From: a bacterium
GTDB taxonomy: Bacteria; Verrucomicrobiota; Verrucomicrobiia; Limisphaerales; UBA11358
Direction of reading: 5' to 3'
Assembly: GCA_021781185.1 (NCBI GenBank)
Contig: JAJXXI010000201.1
Span: 1 to 6,735, forward strand
DNA: 6,735 nucleotides
The notes under the pieces are model-generated. The model was not told the DNA's origin. It searched no databases and saw nothing but the letters and a program-made list of their open reading frames with translations. Shown here one piece after another: positions 1 to 6,735 of this stretch (within the stretch, counting starts at the first letter, position 1; each line of letters begins with the position of its first letter). The translations under genes were made by a program, and so were the position numbers.

Positions 1-2
1 TG

Positions 3-1970
3 GAAGACATCAGCCAGATGCGCGTGCCCATTCACGGTCCAAAGGCACTCTGGAAACGGGGTGTTTCCGGCACGGCGCTGGAGTTCGACGGCTATCACAG
101 TCTGGTTTCGTTTCCGGCCTCCAATGCTCCGGCGGTCTCCGGAGACGGTTTAACCATTGAGGGATGGATTGCCTTGGGGGCTTATCCTTGGAACTGGGTG
201 CCCATTATTCAACAAGGCGATGACGACGGTTATTTTCTGGGGGTGGACAGTCATGGATATCCGGGCTTTAAGTTGAAGGTAAGCGGAGTTTGGCAGCAGC
301 TTGTTGTTCCCGGCAGGCCACCTTACAACGACACCAATCATCTTGCGTTGTTTCATTGGTATCAACTGGCCGGAACTTATGATAAAGGCCAAGGCGTCAT
401 GCGACTCTATCTGAATGGGAAACAGGTCGGGGAAAAGGCGGTCGGTGGAAGCGGGGTGCAAACGACCAATGCGAACATACGCCTTGGCAAGGCGGGCCTG
501 CTGAAGGTGCCAACCGACGGCACCCATGATACACTTCCGAGCGAATTTGGTCTGGACGGATTGATTGATGAAGTGAACATATACAATGTTGGGTTAAACC
601 GCCGGCAGGTCGCCGAATCATTTGCCAGCATGAATCCTGGGCCGGCGGTTTTGAATCACCCTGACATGCAGCCCCGCCACCTTCCGAATCCCACTACCAA
701 CAGAAAGTTCGAAGCCTATTATACCCGCCTGCAATATTACGAAACGTGGGACAATATGTGGTGTTTTGGATCTTTTCCTGACGTCGTGGTTGGCTTCGAC
801 CAGTCACCCATCAAGTTTGTTTTTTGGCGGGGCGTCAGTTTTGTCCCCATGATGGTGAACGAATCCAATCAATGGTTTACCGAGGAATTCAATGAGACGG
901 GGTTTTGTGAGGATGCGCCGGGAGATTGTGAGCCGATGTCCGACAAGGCCTGCCGGGTTTCCCATGTCAGGATCATCGAGAACAATCCGGCCCGGGTGGT
1001 GGTGCAATGGCGCTACCGGCTGGCAAACCCCAGCCATCATTGGGCGTTTTATGATGCGGCCACCGGCTGGGGCGATATTTCCGACTGGTATTTCTACATT
1101 TATCCCGACGGGTTGGCTTCCGTGGACATGCGACTCTATACGTCCCGGCCAGATTACGGTCACGAGTGGGATGAACAAATCGCGGTTTTCGGGCCGGGGC
1201 AGCATCCGGAAGCTGTCATTCGGAAACAGCCGGTAATGACTCTGGTCAATGCTGCCGGCCAGTCAACGGACTACGATTGGAATCCGAATCCACCAAATCC
1301 AAATTATCCGGGTAACATCATCCAGATGATTCACTTTACCGGAGAGTATAGTCCGTTTGCCATCCAGAAGTTTGACGGAGGGGATATTTATGGTGGCGAG
1401 CGGACCTGGTATTCGGTGTTTCCAACCTGGAATCATTGGCCGATCGCTCAAATCAATTCGTCAGGACGCAACGCCAGTTTCCCCGACCGGGCCTCGCATA
1501 GTTCCATATCTCATTTGTCTTTGCCCGAATATGCGACGCAGAATGGCCCAGTCACTTATATAGAGAAATTATTGATGGAGGGAATGACCGACCTGCCCGC
1601 GGCTGCGCTGACCAATCTGGCGAAATCATGGCTCGATGCCCCGGCGGTGGCAGATGTGACCGGGGGAAGCAGCCAGGGCTACAGCCAGCCTCAACGGACT
1701 TATGTTTTTACCTATGGCAGTGGCGCGGCACCCCTGACATTTGAAATCGCCGCCTCCGTGCGGCATCCCATTCACAACTTGTGTTTTGAAATCAGAAATT
1801 GGAAAAGCCGCACGACGAGGGCAACCCTCAAGATTGGCGGAGTGAGTCAGAGTGACGGTCCTAATTTCCGACAAGGAGTCAAAATTGACACGGATGGCTC
1901 CTGGACTTTGATCGTGTGGGTGGGGCTGTCGGTCGAAACCAAGCAGGAATTCGAGGTGGCGGCGCAATGA
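3..1970 (+). CDS. LamG-domain protein with large uncharacterised C-terminal region (5' partial)
   Basis: The reading frame is already open at the window edge (first whole codon at 3), and the in-window ATG at 18 falls just before a domain core, so the true start is upstream. Numbering from the Met at 18, residues about 15-205 form a LamG/concanavalin A-like jellyroll: SGTALEFDG (17-25), an EGW strand, RLYLNGK, and the closing LDGLIDEVNIYN (from 179). This fold usually binds or cleaves glycans. Residues about 225-650 match no family I can name. They are rich in aromatics and beta-like segments: FWRG (269-272), QWRYRL (W331, R332), HH at 340-341, a YPDG turn and HEWDEQ (H382). I infer a secreted glycan-binding protein or an undescribed polysaccharide lyase or hydrolase. 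It lies 56 bases before the glycosidase gene, in the same orientation. The signal peptide, if any, is outside the window. The LamG call is firm; the enzymatic role is open. Confidence 0.85.
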   Translation, partial: EDISQMRVPIHGPKALWKRGVSGTALEFDGYHSLVSFPASNAPAVSGDGLTIEGWIALGAYPWNWVPIIQQGDDDGYFLGVDSHGYPGFKLKVSGVWQQLVVPGRPPYNDTNHLALFHWYQLAGTYDKGQGVMRLYLNGKQVGEKAVGGSGVQTTNANIRLGKAGLLKVPTDGTHDTLPSEFGLDGLIDEVNIYNVGLNRRQVAESFASMNPGPAVLNHPDMQPRHLPNPTTNRKFEAYYTRLQYYETWDNMWCFGSFPDVVVGFDQSPIKFVFWRGVSFVPMMVNESNQWFTEEFNETGFCEDAPGDCEPMSDKACRVSHVRIIENNPARVVVQWRYRLANPSHHWAFYDAATGWGDISDWYFYIYPDGLASVDMRLYTSRPDYGHEWDEQIAVFGPGQHPEAVIRKQPVMTLVNAAGQSTDYDWNPNPPNPNYPGNIIQMIHFTGEYSPFAIQKFDGGDIYGGERTWYSVFPTWNHWPIAQINSSGRNASFPDRASHSSISHLSLPEYATQNGPVTYIEKLLMEGMTDLPAAALTNLAKSWLDAPAVADVTGGSSQGYSQPQRTYVFTYGSGAAPLTFEIAASVRHPIHNLCFEIRNWKSRTTRATLKIGGVSQSDGPNFRQGVKIDTDGSWTLIVWVGLSVETKQEFEVAAQ

Positions 1971-2026
1971 TCACGGCGAGTGACAGTTTCGCGAGTGGAA
2001 CGCAAAGGATGGTCTGATGCTTTGTC

Positions 2027-4375
2027 ATGGTGAATGAACAATCCATTTCGCGACGAGAATTTATCCAGACGACCGCGCTGGCACTTCCACTCTTGGCCGC
2101 CGGCTGTGCCAGTCTGGAAACGGAATCCGGACGAAAACCAAGCCACGATAAAGTTGCTATCCTGAACCCAAGTGGGCGGCGGATCATGATTCAATTGCCA
2201 GGATTGGCACCTTTTTCCTGCAGCTTTTCAGCAACCATCGAAAATGCTGGAGAAAGGCAGATTCTTTCATCCATGGGCGGCAAGGTTGGAGAGGTAATCA
2301 TTTCCAAGGAAATGACGCCTTATGGTTTGGCCAGAATTACCGAATCTACGATTCATTTTGACCACGTTGGAATTGACATAATGTTGCGATTTGGCGAGGT
2401 CCCAAATGTGAGTGGCGCGCTTTTTCAGGCCGGCCTGCGCAACCTGGGCGCAACCGCCATTAACCTTCGGGAATTGACCCAGTTGGAAACCGTCGCGAAG
2501 TCACCCACCGATCCCGATGCGGGGATTCAATTTACCGGCGATCCGGCTGACTGGCTGGTCACGCAGTTGATGGGTAATTTCGACAATGCCGTCTCCGAGC
2601 TTGGCTCCATTCACCAGCCGCTGAATGTTAGCGAACGGGGCGGAATTTATCGTCGCGACGGCACAGGCTTTCTGTTTGGCCCGGTCGGCACCCCCATCGC
2701 GTATCTGAACTCAAGTGTCTGTTGTGAAAAAAATGGCCGCGTTACTTTCAAAATTGCGGCGGACATGAGCGGCGTTCGCGTGGATCCCAATGAGACTCGT
2801 TGGGGACAACAAGCCGTGCTCCTCATGGAAAAGCCGCACATTGCCTGTGCGCGGCAGGCGGACTGGGTGGCATTTACGCACCATGGCCGGACCAGCAAGG
2901 GAGCACTGGATGGTTGGTGTAGCTGGTATCTTTTGGACAAACACGTCACCGGGCAGGATGTATTGGGTATTGTGGAAGCCGTGGCAAATAATCCGGAACA
3001 ACTTCACCCCGGCGCCATTCAAATTGACGATGGTTATCAAAAATATGATGGCGTTTGGGATGCCAACCATAAATTTCCCGGCGGCATGTCCGATTATGCC
3101 AAACGGATTGCGGAGATTGGGGCGCGCCCGGGGTTATGGATGGCTTTAACTCTAATTGGACGCCATGCCCCCTGGCTTGATGATCCCGTGAATCTCAAGG
3201 CTGTCCAGGGGCAAAAATTCAAAAAGGAATCAGATTATCGTCCTGACGAAAGTGGGTGGCTGGATCCGACACATCCGCGGGCCAAGGCGCACATTGTCGA
3301 TCAGGTTCGGCATGCTGTCAAAAATGGTTATACCTATCTCAAACTCGATTTCAACGACCACATAGGGGAGGCGTGGTATGAAAAGAAGCGGACTTCGTTT
3401 GAGGTGATGCGTGACTTATATACCTTGGTGCGCCAAACGGCGGGCGAGGACGTTTATATCCTGTTTTGCACACCGTTTCCAGTGCGGGCGGTTGTTGGGC
3501 TGGTTGATTCCAGCCGGACCAGTTATGACGCACACCGCGGCGGAGTGCGGATGTCCATCAATCAAGTTCTGCGCTCATACGACCTTAACAACCGATGGTT
3601 TGCGGTGGATAACGACTGTTACTATCTGGCAACTGGCCTGAAAGGAATTGGCGACGTGGTGGGCGGCTGGCCCATTGTCGAAACCTATGCCAGCATGATG
3701 GGGTTATCCTCGGGGGCTGCTTTTACCTCGGACATGTGGAATTGGGAAATTTTCAAACCGTATCTTCGCCATGTCGAAATTATGACGCCCCCGGCCAACG
3801 AACGCACCATGGTCTTGGATATCGGCATCAGTAAAAACTGGCCTCGATTGGTGAGCCATGTAAAACGGCCTTGGGGAAAATGGACGGTTGCGCTGCTGTG
3901 GAATCCCAACGATCACGATCAGGCTGTAAAACTGGATTTTGCCAAGGCGGGGCTTAACCCGGCGCATCGCCATGCCGTCTGGTCGTTTTGGGAAAACCGC
4001 TTCGTCGGAATAGTTGACAGTCAATGGAAAACTCCCGCTCTACCGGCGGCCGGATGCCAGCATCTATGCTTCACCGATCTTGATCAAGGTGATGGGCAGC
4101 CCCGGTTCATCGGTTCAAATTTGCACATATTTTGCGGTGCGGCCGAGATCAAAGAATTCAAGACATCCACGTCCGGCGTGAAAATGTTGTTTACCGACGC
4201 CGGCGCGCGAACTGGTGATATTTATATTTATAGTCGGAGACCATTGAAAATGAGTTCAGCGAGCGGCCTTTCCGTGGATTCCCTACAAGCGGTGGATGAA
4301 GATATATGGCGGCTGGGTATTTCCAGCCGCAAACGAGGTAAATTTCAACAAATCTCGTTGCGGTCGGGAAATTAA
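2027..4375 (+). CDS. Secreted GH36/raffinose-synthase-like alpha-galactosidase, putative Tat lipoprotein
   Basis: A 782-residue protein. The N-terminus carries a twin-arginine motif, SRREFIQ (R9, R10), then a hydrophobic stretch and a lipobox LLAAGC with the lipidation Cys at 27, so export by Tat and membrane anchoring are predicted. Residues about 40-285 should be the N-terminal beta-sandwich of clan GH-D enzymes. The catalytic barrel begins at GWCSWY (296-301), followed by IQIDDGYQ (331-338). KLDFN gives the likely nucleophile D441, and SRTSYD gives the likely acid/base D501. The C-terminal part, from about residue 600, is beta-rich. The expected reaction is hydrolysis of terminal alpha-galactosides; a related alpha-linked sugar or transglycosylation cannot be excluded. 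The start is well fixed, because an in-frame TGA at 2015-2017 rules out a longer protein and the signal peptide begins right after ATG 2027. No good Shine-Dalgarno is present (AAAGGA at 2004-2009 is too far). It probably shares a transcript with the LamG gene. Confidence 0.85.
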   Translation: MVNEQSISRREFIQTTALALPLLAAGCASLETESGRKPSHDKVAILNPSGRRIMIQLPGLAPFSCSFSATIENAGERQILSSMGGKVGEVIISKEMTPYGLARITESTIHFDHVGIDIMLRFGEVPNVSGALFQAGLRNLGATAINLRELTQLETVAKSPTDPDAGIQFTGDPADWLVTQLMGNFDNAVSELGSIHQPLNVSERGGIYRRDGTGFLFGPVGTPIAYLNSSVCCEKNGRVTFKIAADMSGVRVDPNETRWGQQAVLLMEKPHIACARQADWVAFTHHGRTSKGALDGWCSWYLLDKHVTGQDVLGIVEAVANNPEQLHPGAIQIDDGYQKYDGVWDANHKFPGGMSDYAKRIAEIGARPGLWMALTLIGRHAPWLDDPVNLKAVQGQKFKKESDYRPDESGWLDPTHPRAKAHIVDQVRHAVKNGYTYLKLDFNDHIGEAWYEKKRTSFEVMRDLYTLVRQTAGEDVYILFCTPFPVRAVVGLVDSSRTSYDAHRGGVRMSINQVLRSYDLNNRWFAVDNDCYYLATGLKGIGDVVGGWPIVETYASMMGLSSGAAFTSDMWNWEIFKPYLRHVEIMTPPANERTMVLDIGISKNWPRLVSHVKRPWGKWTVALLWNPNDHDQAVKLDFAKAGLNPAHRHAVWSFWENRFVGIVDSQWKTPALPAAGCQHLCFTDLDQGDGQPRFIGSNLHIFCGAAEIKEFKTSTSGVKMLFTDAGARTGDIYIYSRRPLKMSSASGLSVDSLQAVDEDIWRLGISSRKRGKFQQISLRSGN

Positions 4376-4532
4376 AATCATCTTTGCGACTACAGCGAGC
4401 GACAGACTGAGAGTTGAGAGCAATAACCAGGCTGGTCGCAAAACGGCACAATTTCACCGCAACATGGTAGTTGTTGGAATCATGGGCAGTGTTAAAATTT
4501 TATTTGATAACCCTAAGTGGTCATAATTGTGT
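4376..4532 (+). other. Intergenic gap between glycosidase and pseudopilin genes
   Basis: No credible gene is seen here; short frames that cross it are shadows. The last ~45 bases are AT-rich (from GTTAAAATTTT at 4491) and look like a promoter region for the downstream genes. TTTGCGAC (4383-4390) pairs perfectly with GTCGCAAA (4435-4442), but the 44-base loop makes it a poor terminator. No U-tract hairpin ends the glycosidase gene, so read-through is possible. Confidence 0.5.
4471..4498 (+). promoter_or_regulatory. Weak sigma70-like promoter candidate for the pseudopilin unit
   Basis: TTGTTG (4471-4476, 3 of 6 matches to TTGACA) and TAAAAT (4493-4498, 5 of 6 to TATAAT) are separated by 16 bases and would start a transcript about 25-30 bases before ATG 4533. 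This is the largest gap in the window and is AT-rich, which supports a promoter here. The -35 match is poor and promoter rules in this phylum are not well established. A second box, CATAAT (4522-4527), is too close to the start codon to be convincing. Confidence 0.25.
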
Positions 4533-5402
<870 letters not shown>

Positions 5403-5455
5403 TGGAGTCGATCCCGGTGGAGGATGTTGGGGTTGAAATTTTACAAGAATCAGCA

Positions 5456-6286
5456 ATGAGGATTGACGCACATCAGCATTTTTGGAGTTACAATTCATAC
5501 GAATACTCCTGGATGACTGACAACATGGCGGATTTAAAACGTGATTACTTGCCGGACGATTTACTGCCGTTGCTGCATCAAACGGGTTTTGGCGGTTGCA
5601 TTTCGGTCCAGGCGCGGCAGACGCTTGAAGAGACGGCCTGGCTCCTGGAGCTGGCGAACTCGCATTCGTTTATTCGTGGAGTGGTGGGATGGGTGAAACT
5701 GTGCTCGCCGGAACTGCCAGGGCAACTCCTTCGGTTTTCCCGCCAGTCAAAGCTGGTCGGTGTCCGGCACGTCGTCCACGATGAACCCGACGAGCAGTTC
5801 ATGTTGCGGCCGGAATTTCGCCGGGCCATCGGACAATTGCGCGCATTCAAGCTGACTTACGATCTGCTTCTTTTTCCCAGGCATCTGCCGGTGGCGGCGC
5901 AGTTGGTGGCGGAATTTCCTGAACAGAAGTTTGTGTTGGACCACATTGCCAAGCCGGCCATCCGCGACGGACAAATTTCACCGTGGCGTGAAGACCTGCA
6001 ACGCCTGGCGGAATTGCCGAACGTCTGGTGCAAACTTTCCGGGCTGGTGACCGAGGCGAAGTGGCTGCGATGGCGTCCCGAAGATTTTTGCCGTTATCTG
6101 GACATCGTTGTCGAGGCATTTGGTGCGAACCGCGTGATGATTGGCTCCGACTGGCCGGTCTGCACGCTCTCCGGGGGCTACGCGGCGACGATGGGGGTGG
6201 TGACCCGCTATATTCAAAATTTTTCACACCGGGAGCGTGAAGCCATTCTGGGTGGAAACTGCACCCGCTTTTATGGACTGAAGTGA
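5456..6286 (+). CDS. COG3618 amidohydrolase, sugar-acid lactonase (L-fucono/L-rhamnono/L-galactonolactonase type)
   Basis: A 276-residue, full-length amidohydrolase-2 TIM barrel with no signal peptide, so cytoplasmic. The family start MRIDAHQHFW supplies metal-binding His6 and His8. Further active-site candidates are H163 in LDHIAKP and D232 in IGSDWPVC; KLSGL (193-197) is another family hallmark. Characterised relatives hydrolyse L-fucono-, L-rhamnono- or L-galactono-lactones (and 4-sulfomuconolactone or 2-pyrone-4,6-dicarboxylate in aromatic catabolism). A sugar lactone fits best beside a glycosidase and an idonate-type dehydrogenase; the exact sugar cannot be read from the sequence. ATG 5456 is chosen because the conserved N-terminus starts there. 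An in-frame ATG at 5402 overlaps the pseudopilin stop (TGATG) and would add 18 residues unlike the family. The Shine-Dalgarno at 5456 is weak. The gene lies 53 bases after the pseudopilin and 2 bases before the dehydrogenase, so an operon is likely. Confidence 0.9.
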   Translation: MRIDAHQHFWSYNSYEYSWMTDNMADLKRDYLPDDLLPLLHQTGFGGCISVQARQTLEETAWLLELANSHSFIRGVVGWVKLCSPELPGQLLRFSRQSKLVGVRHVVHDEPDEQFMLRPEFRRAIGQLRAFKLTYDLLLFPRHLPVAAQLVAEFPEQKFVLDHIAKPAIRDGQISPWREDLQRLAELPNVWCKLSGLVTEAKWLRWRPEDFCRYLDIVVEAFGANRVMIGSDWPVCTLSGGYAATMGVVTRYIQNFSHREREAILGGNCTRFYGLK

Positions 6287-6288
6287 CG

Positions 6289-6735
6289 ATGAGGCTTAAC
6301 ACCACCATGTCTGCCGCCGTGCTGCACGGGGCGAAGCAAATCCGGATTGAAGCCCGGCCGTTGCCGGAATTAAAGCCGGGAATGGTGCGGCTGCGCGTTC
6401 GTCAGGCAGGCATCTGCGGCTCGGATCTGCATTATTTCGAGCATGGCTACTGTGCGGCATTTGTGCCGACACGCCCGTTTATTCTGGGACATGAGCTCAC
6501 GGCAGAAGTGGAGGCGGTGGCGGATGATGTCACGACCATTAAAACCGGTGCACGCGTTACGGTCAATCCGGCGTGTTCGTGCCGTTTTTGCGAGTATTGC
6601 AAGGCTGGGCGACCCAATCTTTGCCGGCAGATCATCATGCTCGGCAGCGCCAGCACGACACCGCCGACGGATGGCGCGTTTGCAGAATATGTGATGGTGC
6701 GTGCGGATCAATGTCATCTATTGCCTTCGGCGATG
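6289..6735 (+). CDS. Zinc-dependent alcohol dehydrogenase, L-idonate/sorbitol dehydrogenase type (3' partial)
   Basis: The frame is open to the window end (149 codons), giving only the N-terminal GroES-like domain of a medium-chain dehydrogenase; the family is usually about 340-360 residues, so the NAD-binding half is missing. Counting from ATG 6289, GICGSD holds the catalytic-zinc Cys43 and ILGHE holds His68 and Glu69. Cys98, Cys101, Cys104 and Cys112 in C-x2-C-x2-C-x7-C spacing form the structural zinc site. The SDLHYFEHG stretch after the first Cys recalls L-idonate 5-dehydrogenase and related polyol or aldonate dehydrogenases. Expected role: NAD(P)-dependent oxidation of a sugar, polyol or aldonate in the cytoplasm, in the same pathway as the lactonase 2 bases upstream. 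The start could instead be ATG 6307, where family similarity begins (SAAVLHGAK follows); GAGG at 6291-6294 is a possible ribosome site for it, at slightly long spacing. L-fucose or L-galactonate dehydrogenase are alternative roles. Confidence 0.85.
   Translation, partial: MRLNTTMSAAVLHGAKQIRIEARPLPELKPGMVRLRVRQAGICGSDLHYFEHGYCAAFVPTRPFILGHELTAEVEAVADDVTTIKTGARVTVNPACSCRFCEYCKAGRPNLCRQIIMLGSASTTPPTDGAFAEYVMVRADQCHLLPSAM

Noticed and set aside
892..1236. Overlapping + strand frame of 114 codons inside the LamG gene
   Set aside because: It is out of frame with the LamG protein, shows no family features, and the main frame is continuous and coherent through this region.
1885..1912. TTGACA (1885-1890) with TTTGAT (1907-1912) at 16-base spacing, resembling a promoter for the glycosidase gene
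   Set aside because: It lies inside the LamG coding sequence, where TTGACA simply arises from codons for an I-D-T stretch; the -10 match is only 4 of 6 and it is over 100 bases from the start codon.
4383..4442. Perfect 8-base inverted repeat TTTGCGAC / GTCGCAAA in the intergenic gap
   Set aside because: The 44-base loop and lack of a following T-run make it a poor terminator, and one 8-base inverted repeat in a gap of this size is not surprising by chance.
4191..4457. Antisense frame of 88 codons across the end of the glycosidase gene and the gap
   Set aside because: Its product shows no recognisable domain, it overlaps a well-supported gene for most of its length, and it has no visible start signals.
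5847..6308. Antisense frame of 153 codons opposite the lactonase gene
   Set aside because: It is a shadow: the product is low-complexity, rich in Pro, Arg and Ser as expected from the complement of GC-rich coding DNA, while the + strand encodes a full set of family motifs.

Overview
The window looks like part of a carbohydrate-degradation locus from a member of the Verrucomicrobiota, probably of the Pedosphaera/Limisphaerales type. The lineage is inferred from family recognition only. The main clue is a pseudopilin with a [21 protein letters not shown]-terminus and an H-X9-DG signature, a type greatly expanded in Verrucomicrobiota, Planctomycetota and Lentisphaerota. A Tat-type lipoprotein glycosidase next to LamG proteins also fits. 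All recognisable genes are on the + strand, and I see no RNA gene, mobile element or CRISPR array.

Layout: (1) positions 3-1970 hold the 3' part of a LamG (concanavalin A-like) protein with a large, conserved-looking C-terminal region of unknown function; its start lies outside the window. (2) 2027-4375 encodes a secreted, probably lipid-anchored GH36/raffinose-synthase-like alpha-galactosidase. (3) 4376-4532 is a 157-base non-coding gap, AT-rich at its 3' end, with a weak promoter candidate. (4) 4533-5402 encodes a type II secretion/type IV pilus-like pseudopilin. (5) 5456-6286 encodes a COG3618 amidohydrolase of the L-fuconolactonase / L-rhamnonolactonase / L-galactonolactonase type. (6) 6289 to the window end is the N-terminal part of a zinc-dependent sugar (poly)ol dehydrogenase of the L-idonate/sorbitol dehydrogenase type.

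How they may work together (inference): the LamG protein and the glycosidase would act outside the cytoplasm on a glycan and release galactose or a related sugar. The lactonase and dehydrogenase, only 2 bases apart, would act in the cytoplasm in consecutive or nearby steps of an oxidative route for a sugar such as L-fucose, L-rhamnose or L-galactose. The pseudopilin sits between the extracellular and cytoplasmic modules and may belong to a surface or secretion structure that helps handle the substrate. The spacing (56, 157, 53 and 2 bases) suggests two transcription units: LamG protein plus glycosidase, then pseudopilin plus lactonase plus dehydrogenase.
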